Shown in pieces: positions 26,139 through 36,049 of a stretch of 64,000 nt of DNA (positions are counted from its first letter, which is position 1; every line of letters begins with the position of its first letter). The stretch is from Brevibacillus daliensis (GTDB taxonomy: Bacteria > Bacillota > Bacilli > Brevibacillales > Brevibacillaceae). The notes under the pieces are model-generated. The model saw only the letters and a list, made by a program, of their open reading frames with translations. It was not told the DNA's origin and searched no databases. The stretch is taken from the NCBI RefSeq assembly GCF_021245735.1, contig NZ_JAJISB010000006.1:62001-126000 (forward strand), read 5' to 3'. A program made the position numbers and the translations under genes.

Positions 26139-29100
26139 ATGTATTTGAAACGGTTGGAACTAATCGGCTTCAAGTCGTTTGCAGATCGTACCGAGTTGGA
26201 GTTTGTGCCTGGGGTTACCGCAGTTGTGGGACCGAATGGAAGCGGAAAGAGCAATGTATCAGATGCAATCCGCTGGGTACTGGGTGAACAGAGCGCCAAA
26301 TCGTTGCGTGGCTCTAAAATGGAAGATATCATTTTTGCCGGGAGCGATACGCGCAAACCGGTTAATTTCGCAGAGGTAGCATTGACGTTAGATAACTCCG
26401 ATGGATCGCTGGATACTGATTATTCGGAGGTCACCGTAGCACGCAGAGTATACCGTTCAGGAGATAGTGAGTATTCGATAAACAGACGTTCCTGCAGGCT
26501 AAAGGATATTATGGAATTGTTCATGGATACCGGTGTCGGAAAAGAAGCGTATTCTATCATTGGACAAGGGCGTATCGAAGAGATATTAAGTACAAAATCT
26601 GAAGATCGTCGAGGGATATTTGAAGAAGCTGCAGGTATTGTGAAATATAAATCTCGGAAAAGAGAAGCGGAGAAAAAATTAGACGAAACCACGCAAAATC
26701 TGGTGCGTATTTATGATATTCGCTCCGAGGTGGAAGAACAGGTAGGACCGCTAAAAGAACAAGCGGAAACAGCAAAAACCTACAAGCTGTTACACGAACA
26801 GCTAACGAAGCACGAAATCTCCCTTTATGTACAGCAGATTGAAGAAACGCATACAAAGTGGGAAGAAACGAAAAAACTGGTTGCTGATTACCAGTTACAG
26901 CTAGCAGAAAAAATGAAGCATTCAGGTAGACGGGAAGCTGAGCTGGAGGATGCTCGTTTTAAAGTAGCACAGATTGATGAATCGATAGAAGAGCTGCAAC
27001 AAGTGCTTTTGCATGTGAGTGAAGAAGCAGAGAAGGTAGAAGGACGAAGAGAGGTTCTCCGTGAACGTAAGCGAAATCTGGAATCAAACCGGAAACAAGC
27101 CATGGAGCTCATGCATCGCTTGACAGAGAAAAAGTATGCGGTTGAAGAAGAGCTAAAGGTTGAGGATAATCGCCGTGAAGCTTCGAGAGTGAAATTAAGG
27201 GAAGCTGAAAATCAACTAAAAAAATCTGAGACAGACTTTCAGGTCATGGTTCGTGGATTGACAGATGACTTGGAAAAGCTAAAGAGCGATTACTTCGAGA
27301 AGTTAAATGAAATGGCTCGTGTTCGAAATGACATTCGGCACGTCGAGCAGGTACGTGATACCAGTCATGCCAGAGTGGAACGGTTGAGAATGGACCGCGA
27401 ACGTCTTACAAAAGAAGAATCGACCCACCAAAATACGGGGGCAGCACATGCAACCGATCTGGACAAGCTGGAGAAGAAGATTAACGATACACTAAACCGT
27501 TTTCGCCAATTGATAGGAGAAACAAAGGAACAACAAAAATTGTTGGAAGAAGCGGAACGGGAAATTAGGCAACTGGAACAGAAGAGAGAAGCAGCTCTCT
27601 CCAGATTGGAACTGGTAAAAGAAATGCAATCAGAATTTGCCGGATTCCAGCAGGGTGTAAAAGAAATCCTGCGAGCACGTGAAAAAGGTATGAAAGGTAT
27701 TCATGGAGCTGTAGCCGAGCTCGTGACTGTACCTCGCAAAGTGGAAACTGCGGTTGAAGTAGCATTGGGTGGCGCGTTGCAAAACGTAGTAGTAGAGGAT
27801 GAGGCAGCAGGTAGAGAAGCCATCGGTTACTTGAAAAAGCATAATCTCGGACGTGCAACCTTTTTACCTTTAACTGTAATTCGCTCTCGCTCTCTATCAC
27901 AGGAAGATGAACGCCAGGTGAGAGGACAAGCAGGGGTTGTCGGGATTGCCAGTCAGTTGGTTGAATGTGAGCCCAAATATCAGTCAGTTGTGGAATCAAT
28001 GCTAGGGAATGTCATCATTACGGAATCTCTAGAGATTGCGAACCGAGTAGCCAGAAGCTGTAACTATCGATATCGTGTCGTAACGTTAGAAGGTGACCTG
28101 GTAAATGCCGGCGGTTCGATGACAGGTGGTGCTCTCAAGAAGAACACAACCAATTTATTAGGACGCAACCGACAAGCTGAAGAGCTAGAAACGGTCCTAG
28201 CTGAAGTTAATCAGCAGATTAAAAGGAAGAAGATTGAGATTGTAGACCTGATGCAAAAAGCAAAGCAGTCAGAGGTTGAGCAAGAGACTTTGCGTGAGCA
28301 GGGAGAGGTCCTACGAGGCCGAGAAACTGAGCTAAAAGGTCTACTTCAACAAACGGAGCTCTCAGAAAAATCTTTGCGAGATCGAATGTTTGTTCTCGAT
28401 CAAGATATTGAATCATACCAGAAGGAAATGACAGACGCTGAAAATAAACTGGTGGCCTGCAAGAAGCAGCTTACTCTATTAGAAGAAGAAGAGCATCTGC
28501 TTACAACAGCGATCTCTACTGCCGAAACAAGACGTCAGGTCCATGTGACTAGCAAGGAAGAGATGACTGAACAGATTACTTCCTTAAAGGTGCAAGTAGC
28601 GCAGTTTAAACAGGAGCACGCATCTCGACTGGAACAGGTGGAGCGTTTAATCGAGCAACGCAGCTCGCTTGTAAAAGAGTGGGAGGATGCGAATCAGTCC
28701 CTACAAGATTTAAATAGCCTCGATGACAATAATGACTCTTTCTTTGGCGAGTTAGATGGCAAGATTACTGAACTTCGTGAAGACAAGGATCGTGTAGCGA
28801 ACCTGATTCAAGAAAGACGGAGTGACAGAGCTACTCTGTATACAACGCTTGAACATGTCGAGATAGAAGTAAAAGAACTTCGCAAACTGGTGAAAGCATT
28901 GGAAGAGAAATTGCACCAGGAAGAAGTAAAAGGAAATCGACATGAGGTGGAATTGGATCATTTGCTGAATAAGCTGGCTGAGGAATATGAGCTGAGTTTT
29001 GATCTTGCGAAGCAAAAGTACCCTCCACTTGGTGAGATTGCAGAACAACAGACGATTGTAAATCGACTAAAACGGGAGATTGCAGCGCTTGGCCCAGTTA

Positions 29101-29711
29101 ATCTTGGCGCCATCGAGGAGTATGATCGCTTGCATGAACGGTTAGACTTTTTACGCAAACAGGAAGAAGACCTGGTGGAAGCGAAAGATATGTTGTACCA
29201 AGTTATTGGCGAAATGGATGCTGAGATGTCTCGCCGATTTGAGATTACATTTTCTGAGATCAGAGAGCAATTCCAGGATGTGTTCGTTCAATTATTCGGT
29301 GGGGGTCGAGCAGATTTGATCTTGTCCCAACCAGATAATCTGTTGGAGACAGGAATTGATATTGTAGCTCAACCGCTAGGGAAGAAGCTGCAAAATCTTG
29401 CCCTTCTCTCAGGTGGAGAACGTGCACTTACAGCAATGGCCCTTCTTTTTGCAATCCTGCGAGTAAAACCTGTTCCATTCTGTGTACTGGATGAGGTAGA
29501 GGCAGCGCTGGATGAAGCTAACGTGAATCGCTTTGCAGAATACATGCATCATTTTAGCAGCCAGACACAATTTATTTGCGTAACCCATAGAAAAGGAACT
29601 ATGGAGAGTGCAGATGTATTATACGGAATTACCATGCAAGAAGGTGGAGTATCCAAGCTGGTTTCAGTTAAACTGGAAGATACGAAGAAATTGGTTGAAT
29701 CCGCATCGTAA
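26139..29711 (+). CDS. smc: Chromosome segregation/condensation ATPase Smc
   Basis: This 1190-aa protein has Walker A GPNGSGKS (31-38), two long coiled coils (about 170-500 and 670-1020), a hinge domain (about 515-640, with GGALQNVVVEDE), the signature LSGGERALTAMALL (about 1090) and Walker B VLDEVEAALDEAN. It forms the bacterial condensin with ScpA and ScpB (not in this window). It is the usual neighbour of rnc and ftsY. Confidence 0.98.
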   Translation: MYLKRLELIGFKSFADRTELEFVPGVTAVVGPNGSGKSNVSDAIRWVLGEQSAKSLRGSKMEDIIFAGSDTRKPVNFAEVALTLDNSDGSLDTDYSEVTVARRVYRSGDSEYSINRRSCRLKDIMELFMDTGVGKEAYSIIGQGRIEEILSTKSEDRRGIFEEAAGIVKYKSRKREAEKKLDETTQNLVRIYDIRSEVEEQVGPLKEQAETAKTYKLLHEQLTKHEISLYVQQIEETHTKWEETKKLVADYQLQLAEKMKHSGRREAELEDARFKVAQIDESIEELQQVLLHVSEEAEKVEGRREVLRERKRNLESNRKQAMELMHRLTEKKYAVEEELKVEDNRREASRVKLREAENQLKKSETDFQVMVRGLTDDLEKLKSDYFEKLNEMARVRNDIRHVEQVRDTSHARVERLRMDRERLTKEESTHQNTGAAHATDLDKLEKKINDTLNRFRQLIGETKEQQKLLEEAEREIRQLEQKREAALSRLELVKEMQSEFAGFQQGVKEILRAREKGMKGIHGAVAELVTVPRKVETAVEVALGGALQNVVVEDEAAGREAIGYLKKHNLGRATFLPLTVIRSRSLSQEDERQVRGQAGVVGIASQLVECEPKYQSVVESMLGNVIITESLEIANRVARSCNYRYRVVTLEGDLVNAGGSMTGGALKKNTTNLLGRNRQAEELETVLAEVNQQIKRKKIEIVDLMQKAKQSEVEQETLREQGEVLRGRETELKGLLQQTELSEKSLRDRMFVLDQDIESYQKEMTDAENKLVACKKQLTLLEEEEHLLTTAISTAETRRQVHVTSKEEMTEQITSLKVQVAQFKQEHASRLEQVERLIEQRSSLVKEWEDANQSLQDLNSLDDNNDSFFGELDGKITELREDKDRVANLIQERRSDRATLYTTLEHVEIEVKELRKLVKALEEKLHQEEVKGNRHEVELDHLLNKLAEEYELSFDLAKQKYPPLGEIAEQQTIVNRLKREIAALGPVNLGAIEEYDRLHERLDFLRKQEEDLVEAKDMLYQVIGEMDAEMSRRFEITFSEIREQFQDVFVQLFGGGRADLILSQPDNLLETGIDIVAQPLGKKLQNLALLSGGERALTAMALLFAILRVKPVPFCVLDEVEAALDEANVNRFAEYMHHFSSQTQFICVTHRKGTMESADVLYGITMQEGGVSKLVSVKLEDTKKLVESAS

Positions 29712-29772
29712 TCGTAACTAGTAAGGGTAAACATGATCGTGACCAGCGTAGGCTGGCAAGGAGGAAAGTGTA

Positions 29773-30813
29773 GTGAGCTTTTTTAAGAAACTGCGTGAAA
29801 CGATTGTAAAAAAATCAGAAGAGGTTACTCAGAAATTTACAGATGGTTTGTCCAAGACACGCGATCTCTTGGTCGAGAAGGTAGATGATCTGGTACGCCG
29901 CTACAAAAAGATCGACGAAGATTTTTTTGAAGAACTGGAAGAGATCCTGATCGCAGCAGACGTTGGTGTAAATACAGTAATGGAGCTAGTGGATGAGCTT
30001 CGCAGTGAGGTACGCAAGCGTAAAATTGAAAATGCATTAGATCTTCAGCCAGTACTTTCTGAAAAGCTGGTTGAGCTTTTGAAAAACAACGAAGATCAGA
30101 ATTGCAAGCTTAATATAGAAGAAGGTCGTCTAAACATCATTCTGTTTGTAGGTGTAAACGGAGTTGGGAAGACTACGACGATCGGTAAAATGGCGCACAT
30201 GTTTAAACAGGAAGGCAGAAAAGTGTTACTTGCAGCAGGGGATACGTTCCGTGCAGCAGCTATTGAACAGCTGGAAGTATGGGGTGATCGTGTCGGTGTT
30301 GATGTAGTGAAGCATCAGCAAGGTGCAGACCCCGCTGCCGTTATCTTTGATGCCGTGCAGGCTGCTAAATCACGCAAAGTAGATGTCTTATTGTGTGATA
30401 CAGCTGGACGTTTGCAAAACAAAGTGAATTTGATGGAAGAACTGAATAAGGTCTTCCGTGTGTTGCAACGAGAAGTTCCGGACGCTCCACATGAAGTAAT
30501 CCTGGTACTTGATGCTACTACCGGACAGAATGCGATGGCACAAGCAAAAGCATTTGGTAAATCAGCTGGAGTTACAGGGATTGTCCTTACGAAGTTAGAT
30601 GGAACAGCAAAAGGTGGTATCGTAATTGCAATCCGCAATGAGCTTGATATTCCGGTGAAGTATGTGGGGCTAGGTGAAAAAATGGATGACTTACAGCCAT
30701 TTGATCCAGAACAATTCGTTCACGCGTTATTTGCAGGGCTGATTGCCAAAGAATCAGAAGAAGCAGAAGAGGATTCAGAAGGTACTTCCCAGTCTGATTT
30801 CGAACAAAAATAA
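29773..30813 (+). CDS. ftsY: Signal recognition particle receptor FtsY
   Basis: This 346-aa SRP-type GTPase has an N domain (about 1-110) and a G domain with P-loop GVNGVGKTTT (127-136), DTAGR and TKLDG. It lacks a long acidic A domain, as in Gram-positives; instead the C-terminus is acidic (ESEEAEEDSEG). The start is GTG after GGAGG. It docks ribosome-Ffh complexes at the membrane. Its stop codon abuts repeat B copy 1. Confidence 0.97.
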   Translation: MSFFKKLRETIVKKSEEVTQKFTDGLSKTRDLLVEKVDDLVRRYKKIDEDFFEELEEILIAADVGVNTVMELVDELRSEVRKRKIENALDLQPVLSEKLVELLKNNEDQNCKLNIEEGRLNIILFVGVNGVGKTTTIGKMAHMFKQEGRKVLLAAGDTFRAAAIEQLEVWGDRVGVDVVKHQQGADPAAVIFDAVQAAKSRKVDVLLCDTAGRLQNKVNLMEELNKVFRVLQREVPDAPHEVILVLDATTGQNAMAQAKAFGKSAGVTGIVLTKLDGTAKGGIVIAIRNELDIPVKYVGLGEKMDDLQPFDPEQFVHALFAGLIAKESEEAEEDSEGTSQSDFEQK

Positions 30814-30893
30814 ACAAAACGGTCATGACCGTTTTGTTGGACCGCAATCGGTCACATCCAATTTTATGATAAATGTCGAGACGTTTTTCACAG
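30811..30893. repeat. Dispersed hairpin repeat B, copy 1
   Basis: It starts at the ftsY stop and contains a 26-bp perfect palindrome at 30813-30838 (centre ACGGTCATGACCGT), then GACCG-CAAT-CGGTC, then GTCGAGACGTTTTTCACAG. The same unit occurs in reverse orientation at 47386-47466. The first hairpin could serve as the ftsY terminator but lacks a T run. Confidence 0.85.
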
Positions 30894-30919
30894 AAAAAAA
30901 TCAATGTCAACAAAAACGC

Positions 30920-30948
30920 TTGACAGTAGGCGCAGGATTGTATAGTAT
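30920..30948 (+). promoter_or_regulatory. Promoter of ylxM-ffh
   Basis: Perfect TTGACA (30920-30925), 17 bp, then TAGTAT (30943-30948). It lies between repeat B and ylxM. Confidence 0.75.
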
Positions 30949-31018
30949 ATTACTTGGCTCTGTAAAGTAAAAAGACTTTACACAGTTGCAACCGATCTTA
31001 CCGAAAAGGATTGGTTTC

Positions 31019-31357
31019 ATGCTGGAAAAAACGAATCAAGTGAACCTCTTGTTTGATTTTTACGCTCCTCTGCTAAAAGGGAAGCAATGCGAATACCTTG
31101 AGCTTTATTACCTGGATGATCTGTCCTTAAGTGAAATTGCTGAAATGTACGAAGTTAGCAGGCAAGCGGTTTATGATCATATCAAACGTGCAGAAAAGCA
31201 GTTGAATGAGTATGATGGAAAACTGAGACTAACAAGGAAGCATGAACAGCGTCAAGAGTTAGTAAGGAAGATAACGGATCTGGTAGAAGCGACAGATGAG
31301 AGCAATATGAAAGAGGAAATGCTTACCTTGCTCCACCAACTGTCAGAGATGGATTAG
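31019..31357 (+). CDS. ylxM: SRP-associated helix-turn-helix protein YlxM
   Basis: This 112-aa protein has a sigma-4-like HTH ([25 protein letters not shown] abbreviated: [17 protein letters not shown]). YlxM-type proteins precede ffh in Gram-positives and modulate SRP; direct DNA binding is unproven. The ATG at 31019 follows AAAAGGAT; a TTG at 30986 would add 11 residues and is less likely. It ends 11 nt before ffh. Confidence 0.9.
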   Translation: MLEKTNQVNLLFDFYAPLLKGKQCEYLELYYLDDLSLSEIAEMYEVSRQAVYDHIKRAEKQLNEYDGKLRLTRKHEQRQELVRKITDLVEATDESNMKEEMLTLLHQLSEMD

Positions 31358-31368
31358 GAGGGGCACAT

Positions 31369-32811
31369 ATGGCATTTGAAAGCTTGGCATCTAGACTGCA
31401 AAGCACCTTCGATAAGCTGCGTGGCAGAGGAAAGATCGACGAAGCAATTGTGAATGAAGCAATGCGTGAAGTGCGTCTCGCTCTTTTAGAAGCAGATGTT
31501 AACTTTAAAGTCGTTAAACAGTTTGTCGCACGCGTCAAGGAGCGGGCAGTTGGTCAAGACGTGCTAAAAAGCTTGACACCAGGGCAAATGGTTATCAAAG
31601 TGGTTAACGAAGAACTGACTGAGCTTATGGGAGGCAATGTCTCCAAGCTGGCAGTTTCCAACCGCCCACCGACCGTCATCATGATGGCAGGTCTTCAAGG
31701 GGCTGGTAAAACAACCACAACCGGTAAACTGGCCAAGCTATTACAAAAGCAGAACCGCAAGCCTTTGCTTGTTGCCTGCGATATATATCGCCCCGCTGCG
31801 ATCAAACAGTTGCAGGTGTTAGGACAACAACTGAATGCTCCCGTATTTTCACTGGGTGATCAGGTAAGTCCTGTGGAGATTGCCAAACAGGCGATTCAAC
31901 ACGCGAAAGAAGAACATCTTGATTACGTGATTCTCGATACAGCAGGTCGTCTGCATATTGATGAAGCGCTGATGGAAGAGCTACAGCAGGTTCGTGAGGT
32001 TGCCAAACCGGATGAGATCTTGCTGGTAGTTGATGCCATGACAGGACAAGATGCCGTTAATGTAGCGGAGAGCTTTAATGAACAATTGGAGCTTACTGGT
32101 GTTATTCTCACCAAACTGGATGGGGATACGCGCGGTGGTGCTGCCCTTTCTGTTAAAGCCGTTACTGGCAAGCCAATCAAGTTCGCTGCGATGGGTGAAA
32201 AGCTGGATAGCTTGGAGCCATTCCATCCTGACCGGATGGCATCCCGTATTCTTGGTATGGGTGATGTTTTGAGCCTGATCGAAAAAGCGCAAGAAAACGT
32301 CGATATGGACAAAGCTAAAGAGATGGAACGCCAGATGCGTCAGGGAGAGTTCACGTTTGACATGTTCCTTGATTCCATGCAGCAGATGCGCCAGTTAGGT
32401 CCTTTAGAAGACCTGCTAGCCATGATGCCAGGCATGAACAAGATGAAGGGCATGAAAGACCTTAAGGTGGACGAAAAACAGCTTGCTCGTACGGAGGCTA
32501 TCGTGAAATCGATGACTGCGGAAGAGAGAGCTAATCCTGATCTGATGAGTTCCAGCCGCAGGAAGCGTATCGCTTTAGGAAGCGGAACAACGATTCAGGA
32601 AGTAAATCGCTTCATCAAGCAGTTTGATGACATGAAAAAAATGATGAAGCAGTTTACAGGCATGACGGACAAGATGAAAAAGAAAAGCAAGAAAAAAGGC
32701 GGATTTCTTCCGTTTAAAGGGAAGCCCCCTGTTGATCCATTTGGAGGCATGGGCGGTGCTGACGGTAAAAAGAACGGCGGCATGAATTTCCCGTTTAACC
32801 CATTTAAATAG
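31369..32811 (+). CDS. ffh: Signal recognition particle protein Ffh
   Basis: This 480-aa protein has an N domain, a G domain with GLQGAGKTTT (108-117), DTAGRLHID and TKLDGDTRGG, and a methionine-rich M domain from about 320 with MMPGMNKMKGM and the RNA-binding SSSRRKRIALGSG motif. It binds signal peptides and SRP RNA and docks with FtsY. The Gly/Met/Lys-rich tail is slightly extended. Confidence 0.97.
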   Translation: MAFESLASRLQSTFDKLRGRGKIDEAIVNEAMREVRLALLEADVNFKVVKQFVARVKERAVGQDVLKSLTPGQMVIKVVNEELTELMGGNVSKLAVSNRPPTVIMMAGLQGAGKTTTTGKLAKLLQKQNRKPLLVACDIYRPAAIKQLQVLGQQLNAPVFSLGDQVSPVEIAKQAIQHAKEEHLDYVILDTAGRLHIDEALMEELQQVREVAKPDEILLVVDAMTGQDAVNVAESFNEQLELTGVILTKLDGDTRGGAALSVKAVTGKPIKFAAMGEKLDSLEPFHPDRMASRILGMGDVLSLIEKAQENVDMDKAKEMERQMRQGEFTFDMFLDSMQQMRQLGPLEDLLAMMPGMNKMKGMKDLKVDEKQLARTEAIVKSMTAEERANPDLMSSSRRKRIALGSGTTIQEVNRFIKQFDDMKKMMKQFTGMTDKMKKKSKKKGGFLPFKGKPPVDPFGGMGGADGKKNGGMNFPFNPFK

Positions 32812-32915
32812 GTATATTGAACTTTCTTCGCTGACCAGTAGTAAATACTAAAAGCGATAGTTCAGATATAGAAACAAACAACGTTAATCGTTGATCTTTT
32901 TAGGAGGTGAACAAC

Positions 32916-33191
32916 ATGGCAGTTAAAATTCGTCTAAAACGTATGGGTCAAAAAAAGGCTCCTTTCTACCGTGTGGTAGTTGCTGATTCTCGTTCTCCAC
33001 GTGACGGTCGTTTCATTGAGGAGATTGGGTACTACAATCCAGTTGCTCAACCAGCAGTTGTAAACATTGACAGCGAGAAAGCTGTACAATGGATCCTGAA
33101 TGGTGCACAACCTACCGATACAGCTCGCAACTTGCTTTCCCAAGTAGGAGTACTTGCGAAAGTAAATGAAGCGAAGTTCGGCAAGAAGTAG
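32916..33191 (+). CDS. rpsP: 30S ribosomal protein S16
   Basis: This 91-aa protein begins [19 protein letters not shown], the S16 N-terminal signature. The ATG at 32916 lies 6 nt after AGGAGGTG; the GTG at 32907 is inside that site. It starts the classical rpsP-khpA-ylqD-rimM-trmD-rplS run. Confidence 0.97.
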   Translation: MAVKIRLKRMGQKKAPFYRVVVADSRSPRDGRFIEEIGYYNPVAQPAVVNIDSEKAVQWILNGAQPTDTARNLLSQVGVLAKVNEAKFGKK

Positions 33192-33212
33192 GAATGGGAT
33201 GGTGATCTTTAG

Positions 33213-33440
33213 ATGATAGCTTTGGTCGAAACAATCGCAAAAGCTCTTGTGGATCATCCTGAACATGTGAAAGTAAACGCAGTGGATAAAGAGCGCATCC
33301 TTGTTTTCGAACTTTCCGTTCATCCTGATGACATGGGAAAGATTATCGGTAAACAAGGGCGCATTGCAAAAGCCATGCGTACGGTTGTAACAGCGGCTGC
33401 AGTGCAAGCTGACAAGCGGGTTACAGTAGAAATCGTTTAA
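33213..33440 (+). CDS. khpA: KH-domain RNA-binding protein KhpA (YlqC)
   Basis: This 75-aa single KH domain has the GxxG loop in GKIIGKQGRIAKAMR. With KhpB it binds RNA and influences cell division and elongation in Gram-positives. It is 21 nt after rpsP and followed by a terminator. Confidence 0.94.
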   Translation: MIALVETIAKALVDHPEHVKVNAVDKERILVFELSVHPDDMGKIIGKQGRIAKAMRTVVTAAAVQADKRVTVEIV

Positions 33441-33471
33441 AAAAGACTGGGGGACTCTCCAGTCTTTTTTT
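33441..33471 (+). terminator. Intrinsic terminator of rpsP-khpA
   Basis: AAAAGACTGG and CCAGTCTTTT form a 10-bp stem with an 8-nt loop, followed by T residues. Confidence 0.9.
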
Positions 33472-33541
33472 CGCATCTACTGACTTACTTACTTAAGTAA
33501 CTCACTTACTACATCATTTTCACTGTCGGAAGGAGAATCCT

Positions 33542-33958
33542 ATGATCAGCATCGAACGCGCGATACATGTGATTATTATTTTGACAGAGAAAACAAAAGA
33601 GACATTACGGGAAGAATATCTGAATAAAGCCCAGCTTGTACATATGCAAATGGAGCAATGGCTTTTTCAACGCAAAAAGCTGTTGGCAGAAGCAGAGAAG
33701 CGTTCTGCTGATGGCTTGCGCCTTGTTCAGGAGCATCTGGAAAAAGAGGAACAGGGCTTGCGTGATAAATTATCTACGTTGCAGTTTCAACTCGAACAGT
33801 TAGACAAGCTGCCAGAGGGCAGTGAACTCCATTATCAAACGCTGAAAAGTTTTGTACCTGTACAGGTAGGGGATGTCTGGAAAGAACGAGTAGGAGAGGC
33901 AGAGATCGTCATCAAGGATGGCATTGTGGTGGAAATTCGCCAAGGAGGCTCGAAATAA
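33542..33958 (+). CDS. ylqD: YlqD family protein
   Basis: This 138-aa protein has a central charged coiled-coil segment (about 30-95: long Glu/Lys/Leu heptads) and a C-terminal strand-rich end (KSFVPVQVGDVWKERVGEAEIVIKDGIVVEI, pattern of a small barrel). Its position between khpA and rimM is conserved in Bacilli. Function is unknown. AAGGAG precedes the ATG, and the stop touches the rimM GTG. Confidence 0.88.
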   Translation: MISIERAIHVIIILTEKTKETLREEYLNKAQLVHMQMEQWLFQRKKLLAEAEKRSADGLRLVQEHLEKEEQGLRDKLSTLQFQLEQLDKLPEGSELHYQTLKSFVPVQVGDVWKERVGEAEIVIKDGIVVEIRQGGSK

Positions 33959-34480
33959 GTGACGCAAATGAAATATTATACAGTGGGAAAACTGGTAAAC
34001 ACGCAAGGTTTACGTGGGGAAGTTCGGGTAGTCTCCACAACTGATTTTCCTGACATTCGTTTTAAAAAAGGGAACAAGCTATTGCTGTTTCTTGAAAAAC
34101 AAAATCAGCCGATTGAACTTGAAGTAGCTTCCTTTCGTGAACATAAAGAATTTTTTATCCTGACTTTTAAAGGCTATCCAACGATTAATGATGTGGAAAA
34201 ATTAAAAGGTGGAGACTTGAGAGTACCTGAAACCGACCTGATTGAGCTAGATGAAGACGAATTTTATATTCATCAGCTGATCGGTTGTGAAGTGTTTACA
34301 GATGAGGGAGAGCTTCTTGGTACAATTAAAGAAGTACTGCAACCGGGAGCAAACGATGTCTGGGTTGTAAAAGGAAAAGGCGGTAAAGAAATTTTGTTGC
34401 CGTATATTGATGATTGCATTAAGCAAGTTGATGTACAAAATAAAAAAGTAATCTGCCATATCATGGAAGGCTTGCTGTAA
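33959..34480 (+). CDS. rimM: Ribosome maturation factor RimM
   Basis: This 173-aa protein has the RimM start motif [19 protein letters not shown] and a C-terminal PRC barrel (about 95-170; [29 protein letters not shown]). It assists 30S head assembly around S19. The start is a GTG directly after the ylqD stop; an ATG at 33968 is the alternative. trmD follows within 15 nt. Confidence 0.96.
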   Translation: MTQMKYYTVGKLVNTQGLRGEVRVVSTTDFPDIRFKKGNKLLLFLEKQNQPIELEVASFREHKEFFILTFKGYPTINDVEKLKGGDLRVPETDLIELDEDEFYIHQLIGCEVFTDEGELLGTIKEVLQPGANDVWVVKGKGGKEILLPYIDDCIKQVDVQNKKVICHIMEGLL

Positions 34481-34494
34481 GGGAGAGGGTCTTG

Positions 34495-35244
34495 ATGCGT
34501 ATTGATGTACTCACTCTCTTTCCTGAGATGTTTACAGGTGTACTCAACACTAGCATCCTGGGAAAAGCAGCAGAGAAGGGCATCGTAGAATTCGGTGTTA
34601 CCAATTTTCGCGACTATTCCAAGAGCAAGCACGGCAATGTAGATGATACCCCATATGGTGGCGGGGGTGGCATGGTCCTGAAGCCAGAACCGATTTTTGA
34701 CGCGGTAGAGGACTTGCTTGTGAGTGAAGAGAGCAAACCACGAGTCATCTTGATGTGTCCACAAGGGAAACGGTACAATCAAAAGCTGGCGGAGGAGCTA
34801 GCTCGTGAGGAACACCTGATTTTTATCTGTGGGCATTACGAAGGGTACGACGAGCGAATCAGGGAACATTTAGTGACCGATGAGATTTCAATTGGTGATT
34901 ATGTGTTGACTGGTGGAGAGCTGGGAGCTATGGTCGTGATTGACAGTGTGGTTCGTTTACAGCCGGGTGCGCTAGGCAATGAAATGTCTGCTGTGACGGA
35001 TTCTTTTTCAACAGGGTTACTGGAGCATCCCCACTATACACGACCTGCTGAATACCGTGGCTGGAAGGTTCCTGATATCCTGGTTTCTGGTCATCATGCC
35101 AATATCGATCGATGGCGTTTAAAAGAGTCGTTAAAGCGTACATGGGAAAGAAGACCAGAGTTGCTTGATGAAATAGAGCTAACAAAAGAGATGAATAAAT
35201 TGCTAGAAGAGATTCGCTCGGAGGCAACGAAGGAAGAAGAATAA
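34495..35244 (+). CDS. trmD: tRNA (guanine(37)-N1)-methyltransferase
   Basis: This 249-aa SPOUT enzyme begins [13 protein letters not shown] and has the trefoil-knot SAM region ([26 protein letters not shown]). It makes m1G37, preventing +1 frameshifting. The ATG at 34495 is preferred over the adjacent TTG. It is transcribed with rimM. Confidence 0.97.
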   Translation: MRIDVLTLFPEMFTGVLNTSILGKAAEKGIVEFGVTNFRDYSKSKHGNVDDTPYGGGGGMVLKPEPIFDAVEDLLVSEESKPRVILMCPQGKRYNQKLAEELAREEHLIFICGHYEGYDERIREHLVTDEISIGDYVLTGGELGAMVVIDSVVRLQPGALGNEMSAVTDSFSTGLLEHPHYTRPAEYRGWKVPDILVSGHHANIDRWRLKESLKRTWERRPELLDEIELTKEMNKLLEEIRSEATKEEE

Positions 35245-35349
35245 AGAACAGAGTATGTCGTGGAATAAGGTTGATATAGTAATGTCTGGAAAACCATGAG
35301 TTTCTCTTTATATCAGCTATTTTTAACCGAGATTTATAGAATAAAAATC

Positions 35350-35378
35350 TTGTACGGAAGGGCAAGGTGTGCTATTAT
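35350..35378 (+). promoter_or_regulatory. Promoter of rplS
   Basis: TTGTAC (35350-35355) and TATTAT (35373-35378) are separated by 17 bp. The start would lie near 35385, giving a leader of about 115 nt. Confidence 0.7.
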
Positions 35379-35408
35379 ATTCCTTGTGGCATTTTGCCCG
35401 TTGAATAC

Positions 35409-35475
35409 GACGGTCCGCTACTCGTTCTTGAATCGACAGGTTCGATTCTTGGTTTGAAAGGCGAGTAAGAACGTC
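35409..35475 (+). promoter_or_regulatory. Ribosomal protein L19 leader candidate
   Basis: The rplS leader folds as GACG/CGTC and TACTCG/CGAGTA separated by an internal loop, capped by GAATCGA-CAGG-TTCGATTC. L19 autoregulatory leaders are known in Bacillus; assignment here rests on position and structure only. Confidence 0.55.
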
Positions 35476-35499
35476 TGTGTGGAAGGAGTGAGATTGAAG

Positions 35500-35847
35500 A
35501 TGAATCAAATCATTCGTGAATTGCAAAAAGAACAATTGAAAACGGATCTTCCTGCGTTCCGTCCTGGTGATACTGTACGTGTACACGTAAAAGTAATCGA
35601 GGGAACTCGTGAACGTATTCAGGTGTTCGAAGGTGTTGTTATCCGTCGTCGCGGTACAGGGATCAGCGAAACTTTCACTGTTCGTAAGATTTCTTACGGC
35701 ATTGGTGTTGAGCGTACATTCCCGTTGCACACACCTAAAATTGACAAGCTAGAAGTAGCTCGTCATGGTCGTGTTCGTCGTGCGAAGCTGTACTATCTTC
35801 GCGATCGCGTAGGTAAAGCTGCTCGTATTAAGGAAATTCGTCGATAA
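35500..35847 (+). CDS. rplS: 50S ribosomal protein L19
   Basis: This 115-aa basic protein has the L19 core [19 protein letters not shown] and the signature [19 protein letters not shown] (as separate segments). It sits at the 30S-50S interface. The ATG at 35500 follows AAGGAGTG at 9 nt; the longer frame from 35479 runs through that site. It has its own promoter and structured leader. Confidence 0.97.
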   Translation: MNQIIRELQKEQLKTDLPAFRPGDTVRVHVKVIEGTRERIQVFEGVVIRRRGTGISETFTVRKISYGIGVERTFPLHTPKIDKLEVARHGRVRRAKLYYLRDRVGKAARIKEIRR

Positions 35848-35852
35848 TAGAC

Positions 35853-35883
35853 AAAGGGGGGCTGGTTGCAGTCCCCCTTTTTT
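35853..35883 (+). terminator. Intrinsic terminator of rplS
   Basis: AAAGGGGG and CCCCCTTT form an 8-bp stem with a 12-nt loop and trailing T. Confidence 0.9.
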
Positions 35884-35920
35884 CCGCAACTATAAGTATG
35901 TAACACTATAGATTTAGTAG

Positions 35921-35956
35921 GGACGGCTTCAGACAGAAAGAAGTCGTCCTTATTTG
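35921..35956 (+). terminator. Second hairpin downstream of rplS
   Basis: GGACGGCTTC and GAAGTCGTCC form a 10-bp stem with one mismatch and a 9-nt loop, followed by TTATTTG. It may be a back-up terminator. Confidence 0.5.
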
Positions 35957-35987
35957 TTTCAAGAATAAAAAGAGTGCCATAAAAATG

Positions 35988-36015
35988 TGTACAGATGCCC
36001 ACACTTATATATAAT
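35988..36015 (+). promoter_or_regulatory. Promoter of lepB
   Basis: TGTACA (35988-35993) and a perfect TATAAT (36010-36015) are separated by 16 bp, 34 nt before the lepB start. Confidence 0.6.
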
Positions 36016-36049
36016 AGAGGATGAAACTGGTTAAGCAGGAGGAAAAAAC